Both the position numbers and the translations under genes were made by a program. A stretch of 64,000 bases of DNA from DAISKN01 sp964553925. GTDB lineage: Bacteria > Acidobacteriota > Vicinamibacteria > Marinacidobacterales > SMYC01. Shown in pieces: positions 25,169-34,231 of the stretch. The DNA lies in NCBI GenBank assembly GCA_964553925.1, contig CAZKNR010000264.1, positions 1 to 64,000 of the forward strand. Reading direction: 5' to 3'. The notes under the pieces are model-generated. The model worked only from the letters and a program-made list of their open reading frames with translations, was not told the origin of the DNA and did no database searches. Numbering within the stretch: position 1 is the first letter of the stretch; each line of letters starts with the position of its first letter.

Positions 25169-25954
25169 ATGGTGGGAATGGTGAAGAAAGGCGCGCCCGC
25201 CGGGGCTCAGGCGGTCTTGAGAGCGATCTCCCTTCTGAAGTCGTTCCCTCCCGAACGGCCGGAACGGGACGTCACCGAGCTCGCGAGCGAAGCGGGACTG
25301 AGCCGCAGCACGACCCATCGCCTCCTGGCAGCGCTCGAAAGCGAGGGACTGGTCACCCGCAACCCGGGAAACGCGCGTTACCGTCTCGGACCGGAGACGG
25401 TCGTTCTCGGGGCCAGAGCTCTCCGGGCCGTCAGTCTTCGAGAGACCGTCCATGCGGAGCTCGAGGCGCTCGCGGAAGAAACGGCCGAGACGGCGACACT
25501 CGAGGTGCTCTCCCAGGGGAAGATGCTGATCCTGGACGAAGTTCTCGGAGCCCATCTCGTGGGCGCTTCGCCGTCTCTCGGGACTTCCTGGGCTCTCCAT
25601 GCCACCTCGACCGGCAAGGCGCTTCTCGCGGAGCTTCCGAAAGCGAAGACGTCGGAGCTTCTCGCGGCTCCTCTCACTCGCTTCACCGAGCGCACCATCG
25701 TGAGCCTCGAGGATCTGGAGGCGGAGCTCTCGCGAGTGCGCGATGACGGATTCGCCACGGTCAGCGGGGAGCTCGAAGAGGGCTACGCCGCCGCGGGAGC
25801 GGTCATCCGTGTCCCGATGAACAAGCCGTACGCGAGCTTGAGCGTCGGCGGTCCGAGCGCCCGGCTCGAGACACCGGCGCTTCGAGCGCTGGGAGCGTTG
25901 GTGAAGGCGCGCGCCGACGAGGTCTCGAGGCGTCTCGGCTTCGAGCCCCAGTAA
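25169..25954 (+). CDS. IclR-family transcriptional regulator
   Basis: A 261-residue regulator. An N-terminal winged helix (residues about 10-70: AQAVLRAISLLKSFP, VTELASEAGLSRSTTHRLLAAL) is followed by the GAF-like IclR effector domain with GTSWALHATSTGKALLAELP and DDGFATVSGELEEG. Two starts are possible, ATG 25169 and ATG 25178. The effector and target genes are not visible; no catabolic operon adjoins it. It ends 6 bp from the convergent DinB gene. Confidence 0.9.
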   Translation: MVGMVKKGAPAGAQAVLRAISLLKSFPPERPERDVTELASEAGLSRSTTHRLLAALESEGLVTRNPGNARYRLGPETVVLGARALRAVSLRETVHAELEALAEETAETATLEVLSQGKMLILDEVLGAHLVGASPSLGTSWALHATSTGKALLAELPKAKTSELLAAPLTRFTERTIVSLEDLEAELSRVRDDGFATVSGELEEGYAAAGAVIRVPMNKPYASLSVGGPSARLETPALRALGALVKARADEVSRRLGFEPQ

Positions 25955-25960
25955 TACCGA

Positions 25961-26602
25961 CTACTCGCGGATGCGAGCCAGGAGCTTTCGGATCTGCGCG
26001 AAGTGGTAGCGATCGTGGAGGCACTTTCCCAAGACGAGGAAGGCCGGCGTGACGGGCAAGCGTTCCGTCTGGTTTCCTGAAGGAGCGAGCGGGAACGGGG
26101 CGGGCTGATAGAGGAGGGTTTCTTCCATTCCGATCACCAGCTCCTGGAGCCTCGCGGTCTCCTCCTCGAACTCGCGGAAGATTTCCTCGAGCGCGCGCTC
26201 CCGCCGAGCCTGGACCTCCCGCTCGTTCCACTGGTTCGGACCGAGGATCGACATCGCGAACGGAATGGCGTAATCGAAGCTCTCCTTTCGCGCGACGGTC
26301 GCGATCTCGCTTCCGAACTCACGGGCCCAGGAGGCGAGGTGCGCGAGGAGGTCCTTCAGCGTCCAGGCGGCGTTCGCGAACCTCCCGCCCATCTCCGCGT
26401 CGACGAGGTTCTTGATGGACGTCCATTCCTCCCGGACTTCCTCGAGCTGCGCCAGGAGCGCCACGCGGGAGACGGCTATCCGGCGACCCGGGGCAAAATC
26501 GAGCGGGCTCCTCTTCCGGGCGGAGAACGCCTCGAGGAGCGAGCGCCACTCGAGCCCGAGACGAGCTCCGATTTCCTCGGGCATTTCGCTCGGCTCCGTC
26601 AT
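25961..26602 (-). CDS. DinB-superfamily protein
   Basis: A 213-residue four-helix-bundle protein of the DinB/YfiT superfamily. Three His positions fit a metal site: one in LKDLLAHLASWAREFG, and the LHDRYHFAQIRKLL pair near the C-terminus. Members include thiol-S-transferases and domains found beside sigma factors. ATG 26602 overlaps the TGA of the sigma factor gene (26599-26602), so the two are co-translated; a long upstream extension of this frame lies inside that gene and is rejected. Function as thiol transferase or as a regulator of the sigma factor is undecided. Confidence 0.8.
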   Translation of the reverse strand: MTEPSEMPEEIGARLGLEWRSLLEAFSARKRSPLDFAPGRRIAVSRVALLAQLEEVREEWTSIKNLVDAEMGGRFANAAWTLKDLLAHLASWAREFGSEIATVARKESFDYAIPFAMSILGPNQWNEREVQARRERALEEIFREFEEETARLQELVIGMEETLLYQPAPFPLAPSGNQTERLPVTPAFLVLGKCLHDRYHFAQIRKLLARIRE

Positions 26603-27189
26603 GACCCAACCTTCAGCGTCGAGCGCAGACGCGCCAGAGCGTCGCGGTACCGGTGATCGACGACCGCTTCGGTGATGGAGAGCGTCCTCGCGACCTCCCG
26701 CGCCGACATTCCCGCGAGCTTTGCGAGAAGCACGTCGACCTCCTCCTCCGGACAGATGCGGCGAGCGAGGGACAACGCATTCGCCGCATCGAGGCCGCGG
26801 AGAAGGGTATCGGGCCCGCTTGCCGCGATTTTCTCCCCCGCTTCCTCCAGAGGGTCGCTTCTCCGCGATCGGGCGAGCCGCAGGTGGCCTCGCGCCACGA
26901 ACTGGCACGTGCGAAACAAGAAGCTCAGCACCGGCCGGGCTTCCCTCGACTCCATCTCAGCGCCGAACTCCCAGCGACGAAAGCGGCCATAGAAAATCAG
27001 CCAGACGTCCTGCGCGAGGTCGTCTACCGAACCGCTGTCCACACGCACCGCGAGCCACGAGGCGACGATGCGCCGATACTCCTGAAACAGCGCCTCGAAG
27101 GCGGCGTCGGCGGACATCTCACCCCGAGCCCGCGCCCGAAGGACGCGGTTCTCCAGGGGAGAGTCTTCTTCCTCCTTTGCACCGATCAT
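26599..27189 (-). CDS. ECF-type RNA polymerase sigma factor
   Basis: A 196-residue sigma-70 family factor. Region 2 covers residues about 28-85 (FEALFQEYRRIVASWLAVR, DDLAQDVWLIFYGRF). Region 4 covers residues about 140-192 (EVDVLLAKLAGMSAREVART, then a recognition helix VVDHRYRDALARLR). No anti-sigma factor of the usual zinc type is adjacent; instead the gene is translationally coupled to a DinB-family protein. The kinase gene upstream, 82 bp away in the same direction, may feed signals into it. Confidence 0.85.
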   Translation of the reverse strand: MIGAKEEEDSPLENRVLRARARGEMSADAAFEALFQEYRRIVASWLAVRVDSGSVDDLAQDVWLIFYGRFRRWEFGAEMESREARPVLSFLFRTCQFVARGHLRLARSRRSDPLEEAGEKIAASGPDTLLRGLDAANALSLARRICPEEEVDVLLAKLAGMSAREVARTLSITEAVVDHRYRDALARLRSTLKVGS

Positions 27190-27205
27190 GGAACCGGGTC
27201 CATTC

Positions 27206-27215
27206 TTTCGCGAAA
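27206..27215. promoter_or_regulatory. Palindrome upstream of sigma factor
   Basis: Perfect TTTCGCGAAA, 17-26 bp upstream of the sigma factor start. A poor promoter (TTGCCC ... AGAATG) can be drawn around it. Possible regulatory site; short enough to occur by chance. Confidence 0.25.
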
Positions 27216-27271
27216 AACTTACGCGGGCAACATTCGGGTGGAGCAGACCGGGTCGACGTGCCGCGCGACCT

Positions 27272-29932
27272 TCAGGGCTGGACTGGAACTTGCTCCCTCA
27301 GCTCGGAGAACCAGTTCGTCACGACGACGAGTCGTTTCGCCTCACGACCCTCGTCGGTCCGGACCATCACGAACTCGGAGCCGTCTTCCGTGACATCGTA
27401 GTTGGCGTAGGGAGCTCCCGCCTCGTCGAACGGGGCTTCGAAGAGAGGACGGGGAGCTCCGGGCTCGAAGCCTCCCTCAGCGTCGATCGAGACCGCCATC
27501 ATCCACTCTTCGTCGCGATAGAAGAGCTCGGCTCCGTCACCTCTCCACACCGGCTCGCGTCCCCCGGCGGTCGAAATCCGCCACTTGCCGGAGGAGCCGT
27601 CGGCGGGGCGTACGTAGACTTCGTCCTCTCCGGTCTCGTTCGAGACGTACGCAAGGAAGCGGCCATCGGGGGAGAAAACCGCGGCGCTCTCGTTGAACGT
27701 CGAATTCTGGAACGGTTCGGACTTTCCCCCATGGCCTCTCTTGCGCCAGATCCAGACGTCGAACCCGGTCTCGGGGTCGAACTCGACGAACGCGAGCTCG
27801 CTTCCGTCGGGCGACCAGGAGGTCGGGAACTGCGTGTTGGGGCTTTCGGTGAGGCGTCTTTCCGGCTCGGAGGAGTCGATGGCTTTCGAGAAGAGGTTGA
27901 ACGCCCCTCCACGCTCGGCGGTGAAAGCGATTTGATTTCCATCGGGGTGCCAGACGGCGACGCCGTTTTGTCCGTCGAACGTGATTCGGGTCATCGTGGC
28001 CCGTTCGAGCTCCATGGACCAGACGTCGGTTCCTCCTCGCTCCGTCAGGATCGTCAGGACACTCTTCCCCGAAAGCGATAGACGGGGGACCTGGTAGGCG
28101 CGGGAAATGGGATTGAGCAGACGGGCGGCGCCGTCACGGCGGAGAGTAAGAAGTCTCCCGTAGATCTCCTCGCGCTCCTCTTCCCGGGGGGCGTAAACCA
28201 GAGTCCCGTCCGAGGAGACGTCATAGAACGCCGCTCCCGTGAGACGGTCGAAGTGAATGTCCTCTACGATTTTCATCGGCTCGCCTACGACGTTTTCGTC
28301 CGAAGGGTCGAAAGCCACCGCCATGAGCGCGGAGTCGCGGACGAACAGAAGGTGTCCCGTAGGAACGAAGCGGGCATACGAGCCGTCTTTCACCAGGAGC
28401 TTTCGCTCGCGACTCTGGAGATTCAGCATCTCCACGTCGAATCCCTCCGCCGTCCAGCAGGTGAAGAGCATGTGGTTGCCGCCGGGAAGGATCGACGGCC
28501 AGCGATGGCTCCTTTCCCCTTTGTCCACATCCAGCTCCGTTAAAGAGGTGGGGGCAGCGCCGCGAGAGCTCATCACGGAAAGCCCGCCTTCGGTTCGAGG
28601 CGAGAAGACGATTTGCTCCCCGACCCAGCTCGCACCGCGGGGGTTCGCACTCTCGCTGAGACGCACCGGCGAGGAATCACCCGGGGACATTCGGTAGAGC
28701 TGGGACTTCGCGAAAAAGCCGAGATCGTCCGTGGAGAAGCGGAAGAAGGGGCCCTGCGCGCCCTCGGTCCCGCTGAGCCTCGTGGGCACGAGTTGGTCCA
28801 TGAAACGACGGTGAAGCTCCGTCGCGTCACCGCGTTGAACGGTGTAGATAAGGCTCGAGCCATCGGAGGAAATGGAGAGTGCCGGACCTGTGTCGAGCGC
28901 CATCGGCTCGGTCGGCGGTAGCTCGAGGGCGAAGCGGCGGACACCTTCGGCAGGCGGGGGGACGTTCACGGAAAGGAGACTCTTCACGAGAAATCCCGCG
29001 GCAAAAGCGAGAGCAATCGAGATAGCGGCGACGCCTCCGAATTTTCTCGGCGGGTGCTCGAGCTTCGGAGCCGGACGGGCCTCAAGAGCATCTTCGATCT
29101 CGAAGCGCGCGTCCCCGATGTCCCGAAGTCTCTGGTTCAGGTCTTTCTGGAGACAGCGGCGCAGGAGGTTCCCGATGCACGTGGGGACGTCCGGAGGAAG
29201 AACCCCGAAGTCGGGCTCCTCCTTGATCACGGCCGCGAGCACGTCGGTGATGCTGGTCCCTTGGAAAGGGCGCTCGCCGGAGAGAACCTCGAACAGACAG
29301 CAGCCGAAGGACCAGATGTCGGTCCTCTTGTCGAGAGCGTGACCTCGTGCCTGCTCCGGGCTCATGTAGGCCACCGTTCCGACGATCGCTCGGTCCACGG
29401 TGATCTTTTGAGGCCCGGTGCGGGTCACGGAGAGATCCCTCTCCGCCGGCTCGAAAGTTTCCTTGGCGAGCCCGAAGTCCAACACCTTGACGATGCCTTC
29501 CGCGGTGATCTTGACGTTCTCCGGTTTGAGGTCGCGGTGGATGACCCCTCGCGCGTGGGTGGCTTCGAGAGCCAAGGCGATCTGACGGAAAAGCGAGAGC
29601 GTCTCCCGCAGCGGAAGCGCGCCGCGCTTCAGCCTATCGGCGAGAGTCTCCCCGGGGATGAGCTCCAGCACCAGGTAGACGAGATCGCCCTCGCGCTTGA
29701 GGTCGTGGAGAACGCCGATGTTGGGATGGATGACCTGCGCGATCATGCGGGCCTCGCGCTCGAATCGGGCGATCCGCTCCGAGTCGCGGGCGAACGCCTC
29801 GAGCAGCACCTTGATCGCGACTTCCCGCTTCAGCTCGGTGTCCCGGGCGCGGTAGACCTCGCCCATCCCTCCCGCGCCGAGGAGTGCGATGATCTCGTAG
29901 TTTCCGAGCCGGGTCCCGGGTTCGAGCGGCAT
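27272..29932 (-). CDS. Ser/Thr protein kinase with C-terminal TolB-like propeller
   Basis: An 886-residue membrane kinase. The cytoplasmic Hanks-type domain spans residues about 10-275: GAGGMGEVYRARD loop, Lys41 in VAIKVL, catalytic Asp134 in HRDLKPEN, DFG Asp152, GTVAYMSPEQARG. One membrane helix follows near residues 305-330 (VAAISIALAFAAGFLVK). The remaining 540 residues are repeated PD40 blades (SPDG, HPDG turns) outside the membrane. ATG 29932 is used; an in-frame ATG at 29983 adds 17 unrelated residues. The propeller is probably a sensor; the ligand is unknown. Divergent from the SRPBCC protein gene. Confidence 0.92.
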   Translation of the reverse strand: MPLEPGTRLGNYEIIALLGAGGMGEVYRARDTELKREVAIKVLLEAFARDSERIARFEREARMIAQVIHPNIGVLHDLKREGDLVYLVLELIPGETLADRLKRGALPLRETLSLFRQIALALEATHARGVIHRDLKPENVKITAEGIVKVLDFGLAKETFEPAERDLSVTRTGPQKITVDRAIVGTVAYMSPEQARGHALDKRTDIWSFGCCLFEVLSGERPFQGTSITDVLAAVIKEEPDFGVLPPDVPTCIGNLLRRCLQKDLNQRLRDIGDARFEIEDALEARPAPKLEHPPRKFGGVAAISIALAFAAGFLVKSLLSVNVPPPAEGVRRFALELPPTEPMALDTGPALSISSDGSSLIYTVQRGDATELHRRFMDQLVPTRLSGTEGAQGPFFRFSTDDLGFFAKSQLYRMSPGDSSPVRLSESANPRGASWVGEQIVFSPRTEGGLSVMSSRGAAPTSLTELDVDKGERSHRWPSILPGGNHMLFTCWTAEGFDVEMLNLQSRERKLLVKDGSYARFVPTGHLLFVRDSALMAVAFDPSDENVVGEPMKIVEDIHFDRLTGAAFYDVSSDGTLVYAPREEEREEIYGRLLTLRRDGAARLLNPISRAYQVPRLSLSGKSVLTILTERGGTDVWSMELERATMTRITFDGQNGVAVWHPDGNQIAFTAERGGAFNLFSKAIDSSEPERRLTESPNTQFPTSWSPDGSELAFVEFDPETGFDVWIWRKRGHGGKSEPFQNSTFNESAAVFSPDGRFLAYVSNETGEDEVYVRPADGSSGKWRISTAGGREPVWRGDGAELFYRDEEWMMAVSIDAEGGFEPGAPRPLFEAPFDEAGAPYANYDVTEDGSEFVMVRTDEGREAKRLVVVTNWFSELREQVPVQP

Positions 29933-30047
29933 GGCGAAAGAACCTGAAGGCGGGAGACTAGCCCAAGAGAACCGGCTATTCAAGCTGGAAAGCCGCCCCT
30001 TGAAGCCGGCCCCGAATCACGCTAGTCTCTTCAGACTGGAGAGCGCG

Positions 30048-30905
30048 ATGAGAAAGTTCGGCCTCCCGCTTGCCCTTCTGCTATTGCCGCTCAGCTCTAT
30101 CCCGGCACGGGCAGCAAAGCTCCAGGACGACACGCTCGCCGCCTGGGAGACCTACAAGAAACTCACCGAGGCGCGTATCGAAAAGGAGCTGGCGTCGAAA
30201 GACGGTTTTCTGGTCCGGGACTTCCTCGATGTCCGGGTAACTCAAGAGATCCTGTCGAAGATTCGCACGGGGGCCTACGTCCGGGAGCTTCAGACCAAGA
30301 GCGAAGAAGGGGGAAAGATAGAGATCCCAAAAGGCCTCGTGCACCACTGGTATGGGGTGACGTTCGTCCCCGGGGCGAAGGTCGAGGCGCTGCTCGCCTG
30401 GGTGCAGGACTACGATCGCCATCAGGACTACTTCGAGGAGGTGGAGGACTCACGTCTCGTTTCCCGGCAAGCGGAGGTATTCGATATCTTCCTCCGGCTC
30501 CGGCGCAAGAAAGTCATCACCGTGCATTACAACACCGACCACGAGGTGAGCTACCGCAGTGTCGGAACCGGCCGCGCGGCGAGCCGGAGCGAGGCGACGC
30601 GCATCGCCGAGCTCGACAGCCCCGGTACCCCGCGCGAGAGGGAAAAGCCGGTCGGAGACGACCAGGGCTTTCTCTGGAGGCTCAACTCCTATTGGCGGTT
30701 CCAGCAGGAGGACGGCGGGGTGGTGGTGGAGTGCGAGTCCATCAGCCTGAGCCGCACCATTCCCCTCCCGATCCGCTGGATGGTCGAGCCCATCATCAAC
30801 GACGTTCCGCGCGAGTCTCTCGAGGCCGCGCTCCTGCCCATGAGAAAAGCCCTCGGGGCCGCCCCCGGCCAATCCAGAAAGCCACCCGCCCTATCCGAAA
30901 GGTGA
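30048..30905 (+). CDS. Secreted SRPBCC (START-like) protein
   Basis: A 285-residue protein with a signal peptide (KFGLPLALLLLPLSS, cleavage near ARA at residue 22). The body has the helix-grip pattern of START-like proteins: HHWYGVTFVPG, VQDYDRHQDYF, VITVHYNTDHEVSYR, then FLWRLNSYWRFQQEDGG and VECESISLSRTIP. Such proteins bind hydrophobic ligands. GGAG lies 8 nt upstream of ATG 30048. Convergent with the methyl-transfer operon, 8 bp apart. Ligand unknown. Confidence 0.75.
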   Translation: MRKFGLPLALLLLPLSSIPARAAKLQDDTLAAWETYKKLTEARIEKELASKDGFLVRDFLDVRVTQEILSKIRTGAYVRELQTKSEEGGKIEIPKGLVHHWYGVTFVPGAKVEALLAWVQDYDRHQDYFEEVEDSRLVSRQAEVFDIFLRLRRKKVITVHYNTDHEVSYRSVGTGRAASRSEATRIAELDSPGTPREREKPVGDDQGFLWRLNSYWRFQQEDGGVVVECESISLSRTIPLPIRWMVEPIINDVPRESLEAALLPMRKALGAAPGQSRKPPALSER

Positions 30906-30913
30906 GAATCTCC

Positions 30914-31258
30914 CTACGTTTCGGTCAGCTCCAGCACCATCACGCCGCCTTCGACGTCGAACGCGGCGCCGGCGTTCTGGGCGGCTTCCTTCAGCGCCTC
31001 GCGCAGCATGTTCTTCTCGTCCGGGCCGTGCTGGAGCCGCCGCAGGAGGCCGTCTCCGGCGCGATCGCCGATGGTGAAGGTGAGCTTCAGTCCGCGGCGC
31101 TTCACCGAGATCTTCCGGCCGTCCTCGAGCGTGAGCTTGATTGCCTTGACGTAGGCGTCGGTGTAGTTGATGCCTACCCCCGAGCCGTCGTCCTTCACGG
31201 AAGGGAGGAGCTTCTCCGCGTCCTGGTTCTCAGGCCCGAGCTGAACTTTTGCTGACAC
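30914..31258 (-). CDS. Small conserved-looking protein at end of methyl-transfer operon
   Basis: A 114-residue soluble protein. GTG 31258 is chosen because GGGAGGT lies 8 nt upstream; it overlaps the homocysteine methyltransferase gene by 29 bp, so the two are coupled. The middle is beta-rich and basic (AIKLTLEDGRKISVKRRG, KLTFTIGDRAGDGLLRR). A helix NMLREALKEAAQNAGA follows and a final strand GGVMVLELTE. No signal peptide, Cys or metal motif is seen. I do not recognise a family. Its place as the seventh gene of the corrinoid operon makes it a candidate accessory subunit. Confidence 0.65.
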   Translation of the reverse strand: MSAKVQLGPENQDAEKLLPSVKDDGSGVGINYTDAYVKAIKLTLEDGRKISVKRRGLKLTFTIGDRAGDGLLRRLQHGPDEKNMLREALKEAAQNAGAAFDVEGGVMVLELTET

Positions 31259-32150
31259 GATCCAATACCTCCCGGAACTTGCGAATGTGGGCGGGGGTCG
31301 ACCCGCAGCAGCCGCCAACGATGGCGACGCCGGCTTCGAGGAGTGTTTCGAGGCCCTGGGCCATCTCCTCGGGCGTTTCCTTGTAGAGAACCTTCATGTT
31401 CTCGAGCACCGGAAGCCCGGCGTTCGGCTGCGCCATGATCGGAAGGCTCGCCACCGATCGGTAGCGTTTCGCGATGTCGACGGCGAGTCGGAGGTCGATG
31501 CGCGTCCCGCAGTTGAGGGCCACGATGTCGCAGCCGGCCTCCGCCATGAACTCCGCCGCCTGCTCGGGGCTCGTGCCCATCATGGTGCGGACCTCGTCGC
31601 CCTCCTGCATCTTGTCGAACGCCATCGAGCCGATGACCGCTTTCGCTCCCGCGGCCTTCGCCGCCGCGATCGCGATTCCGAGCTCCTCGAGCGCGGTCTG
31701 GGTCTCGATGATGATGGCATCGACCCCGCCCGACACCAGCGCCTCGGCCTGCTCGGCGAACGCTTTCGCAACCAGCGCCATGGGAATCTCGCCGTAGGGC
31801 TCCATCAGTCCGCCGAACGGACCGATGTCGCCGAGGACGTATCCTTCCCGTTCTCCGCCCAAAGAGAACGCGCGGCGCGCGATGTCGACGGCGGCGCGGT
31901 TGATCTCGCGGACCCGGCCCTCCTCGTCGTGCCGCTCGAGCATGATCCGAGAGGCGCCGAAGGTGTTGGTAATCAGGCAATCGGAGCCGGCGTCCACGTA
32001 GGCCCTCTGGATCGCAAGAATCTTCTCGGGCGCGTCGAGGTTCCAGGCCTCGCCGCAACCGCCGGGGGGAAGCCCGGCCTGCTGGAGCTGGGTCCCCATG
32101 GCGCCGTCTCCAAGGAGGACGCGGTCTCTCAAGGCTTCGAGAAGCTTCAC
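31230..32150 (-). CDS. Homocysteine S-methyltransferase (MetH homocysteine domain)
   Basis: A 306-residue Zn-dependent methyltransferase equal to the first module of cobalamin methionine synthase. The zinc ligands are all present: Cys214 in LNCGT and Cys281/Cys282 in GGCCGSTPAH. The start LLGDGAMGTQLQ is typical. It transfers a methyl group from methylcorrinoid (or another donor) to homocysteine, forming methionine. There is no pterin, B12 or activation module on the same chain; B12 and activation functions sit in separate neighbouring genes. GTG 32150 follows GGAG by 9 nt and overlaps the upstream TGA (GTGA). Confidence 0.9.
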   Translation of the reverse strand: MKLLEALRDRVLLGDGAMGTQLQQAGLPPGGCGEAWNLDAPEKILAIQRAYVDAGSDCLITNTFGASRIMLERHDEEGRVREINRAAVDIARRAFSLGGEREGYVLGDIGPFGGLMEPYGEIPMALVAKAFAEQAEALVSGGVDAIIIETQTALEELGIAIAAAKAAGAKAVIGSMAFDKMQEGDEVRTMMGTSPEQAAEFMAEAGCDIVALNCGTRIDLRLAVDIAKRYRSVASLPIMAQPNAGLPVLENMKVLYKETPEEMAQGLETLLEAGVAIVGGCCGSTPAHIRKFREVLDRVSKSSARA

Positions 32151-32644
32151 GCGGCTTTTCTCCGGAAGCTGCAGTGCCAGTCGCAGCTCGAGCAGGGTGA
32201 GATCGAAGCATCCTCCGGCCCATACACGGCGAGGATGGAGTGGACCGGCCTCAGCATTCCCGACGAAAGAAGCTCGATCGAATTGGGCGCGACGAGCGCA
32301 TAGAGCTTCGACTGCTCCTCGATGGGGAATCCCCTGTGTCCGGGGCTTTTCCCGCTCCCGAGCGAGGCGGCGAGGTGCTCGGCGACGGCGGCCGCGAGGC
32401 GGTCGAGGAAGTAGGCTTCGTCGACGCGATCCTCTTCCCAGCGTTTTGCGACCTCGTCTTCGACTTCCGGGCCCGCGGTGATGGCGGCGAGGGTCTCGCT
32501 TCCGACGACGCGGGTGTATACGCGCGGCTGTCCATGCTGACGGTACCAGTCGAGCGCCTCTTCCGCCCGCACGAGGACGTCGCCCTCGAGAGGCTTTCCT
32601 GGCGGGTAGCCCAGGAGGCGAGCGTATTCGTGGAGGTGGATCAA
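32147..32644 (-). CDS. MetH activation-domain-like protein
   Basis: A 165-residue protein resembling the AdoMet-binding reactivation domain of methionine synthase and its stand-alone relatives in corrinoid operons. The N-terminal YARLLGYPPGKPLEGD, a central helix EAYFLDRLAAAVAEHLA, SSGMLRPVHSILAVYG and a terminal Cys-rich tail (CSSCDWHCSFRR) match that group's layout. It overlaps both neighbours by 4 bp. The inferred job is to assist reductive methylation of the oxidised corrinoid cofactor. Family naming is by pattern, so confidence is moderate. Confidence 0.65.
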   Translation of the reverse strand: MIHLHEYARLLGYPPGKPLEGDVLVRAEEALDWYRQHGQPRVYTRVVGSETLAAITAGPEVEDEVAKRWEEDRVDEAYFLDRLAAAVAEHLAASLGSGKSPGHRGFPIEEQSKLYALVAPNSIELLSSGMLRPVHSILAVYGPEDASISPCSSCDWHCSFRRKAA

Positions 32645-34221
32645 TGCAGCACCTCCGCTCCGATGGGAACGAACTGACAGCCTTCGACGAAAAAGTCGAA
32701 GAACGTCTCGTGAGTCTCGAGCTCGACGTGCTCCACCCTAAGCGCCAGCTCGTCCAGCTCCTGCCGGCGCGTCTCCGAAAGAAGGACGCGCGCGGCCCCC
32801 TCGAGGGCGGCGTTTCCCACCCGGACCAGCTTCTCCTCGGGAAGAGGCGGAAGAAGGCCGATGCGGCGCCCGGCATCGGGGTCGATGTGCCGGGCGAAGC
32901 CTCCCGCGAGATAGAAGCGCTCGATGTCCTCGAGGCGAATCCCGAAGACGTCGAGAGCGATGCGGAGTCCGGCCACGTTCGCACCCTTCGCCTGCGCGAG
33001 CTCGTTGATATCCATTTCCGTGAAGAAGATGTCGTTCGCCGGATCGACGACGAATCGGTCGATTCCCTCGCCGAGGCGTCCCTGGGCGTTCATTCGTTCG
33101 GTGCGCAGAAGCTCGGAGAGAAGATCCACCAGTCCTGAGCCGCAGATTCCCTCGGGGTTCGTCCCGCCGATCACCTGGAGCGAGACCCGTCCGTCGTCGG
33201 CGATGGAGACGCGCTCGATGGCGCCGTCGAGAGCGGGCATCCCACAGAGAACGCCGCCCCCTTCGAACGCCGGGCCGGCGGGGCAGGAGGCGGCGACGAT
33301 CCGGTCGCGATTCCCCACGAGGAGCTCGGTGTTGGTCCCGATGTCCATGACCACGGAGACTCCTTCTCGCTCGGCGAGGCCGGTCGCGAGAAGGCAAGCG
33401 GCGGCGTCCGCGCCAACGTGGCTGCCGAGAAGGGGAAGGCCGTAGACCCGCGCCTCGGGGTGGAGGGGAAGCCGGAGCCGTTTCGCCTCCGTGGTGAGGG
33501 CCGTGGTTCTTCTCTTCCCGGTTTTGAGATCGTGCTCGGTCGAGGAGCGGTACGGCTTCTGCCCGATCGAGTGCACGTCGAGGCCGAAGAAGAGATCCCG
33601 CATCGTGGTGTTCGCGGCCACCGTCATTTCCACGATGCTCTCGGCGGAAACCGGAAACCTCTCGATGGCGTGCTGGAGGTAACCGAGAAGAGTCCTCTGG
33701 AGGAGCCGTCCCTTGTGATGGGTGTCGTAGTGGATGCGCGCCATGATGTCCGAGCCCCCGAAGCGCTGGGGGTTCTCGAACGACTGGCTCGCGACGAGGG
33801 TGCCGGTCTCGAGGTTGTAGAGGCGCATCGCGACCGTGGTGGTTCCGAGGTCGAGCGCGATCCCGTGGCCGTGCGCGACCCGGGGATCCAGTCGAAGTTC
33901 GACCTCGGGGAGGTCGGTCGCCTCGTCGACGACCCTCATCGATCCCCGCCGCATCGTGTGGCAGCGGATCGTGCCTTCGCCGCCTTCGTCGATGATGCGG
34001 GTGCGGCACGCGAGGCGAAATTTGCCGTCGAGGTGCGCCTCCTCGGACGTCCGGCCCGAGAGGAGAGCGTCTCCCTCCTCGATCTCCAGAAGGCACTCGC
34101 GGCACTTCCCCTGCTTCACGCAGGAAGTCGGGACCTGGATCCCGATCTTCTCCGCGCAGTCGAAGAGGGACGCGCCCGCGGAAACGGGTGCCTCGCGATG
34201 GTCGACGAAGAGCCTGCTCAT
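32641..34221 (-). CDS. ASKHA-type corrinoid reactivation protein with 2Fe-2S domain
   Basis: A 526-residue protein of the RACo/RamA-like group. An N-terminal ferredoxin-like domain carries Cys34, Cys40, Cys43 (SCVKQGKCRECL) and Cys72 for a 2Fe-2S cluster. The rest is an ASKHA ATPase core: GIALDLGTTTVAM for phosphate 1, VVMDIGTNTE for phosphate 2, and FYLAGGFARHID for adenosine. Such proteins use ATP to reduce inactive cob(II)alamin on partner corrinoid proteins. ATG 34221 fits the domain start; an upstream extension lies in the corrinoid gene. It overlaps the next gene by 4 bp and follows the corrinoid protein by 10 bp. Confidence 0.88.
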   Translation of the reverse strand: MSRLFVDHREAPVSAGASLFDCAEKIGIQVPTSCVKQGKCRECLLEIEEGDALLSGRTSEEAHLDGKFRLACRTRIIDEGGEGTIRCHTMRRGSMRVVDEATDLPEVELRLDPRVAHGHGIALDLGTTTVAMRLYNLETGTLVASQSFENPQRFGGSDIMARIHYDTHHKGRLLQRTLLGYLQHAIERFPVSAESIVEMTVAANTTMRDLFFGLDVHSIGQKPYRSSTEHDLKTGKRRTTALTTEAKRLRLPLHPEARVYGLPLLGSHVGADAAACLLATGLAEREGVSVVMDIGTNTELLVGNRDRIVAASCPAGPAFEGGGVLCGMPALDGAIERVSIADDGRVSLQVIGGTNPEGICGSGLVDLLSELLRTERMNAQGRLGEGIDRFVVDPANDIFFTEMDINELAQAKGANVAGLRIALDVFGIRLEDIERFYLAGGFARHIDPDAGRRIGLLPPLPEEKLVRVGNAALEGAARVLLSETRRQELDELALRVEHVELETHETFFDFFVEGCQFVPIGAEVLH

Positions 34222-34231
34222 GACGTCAGAC

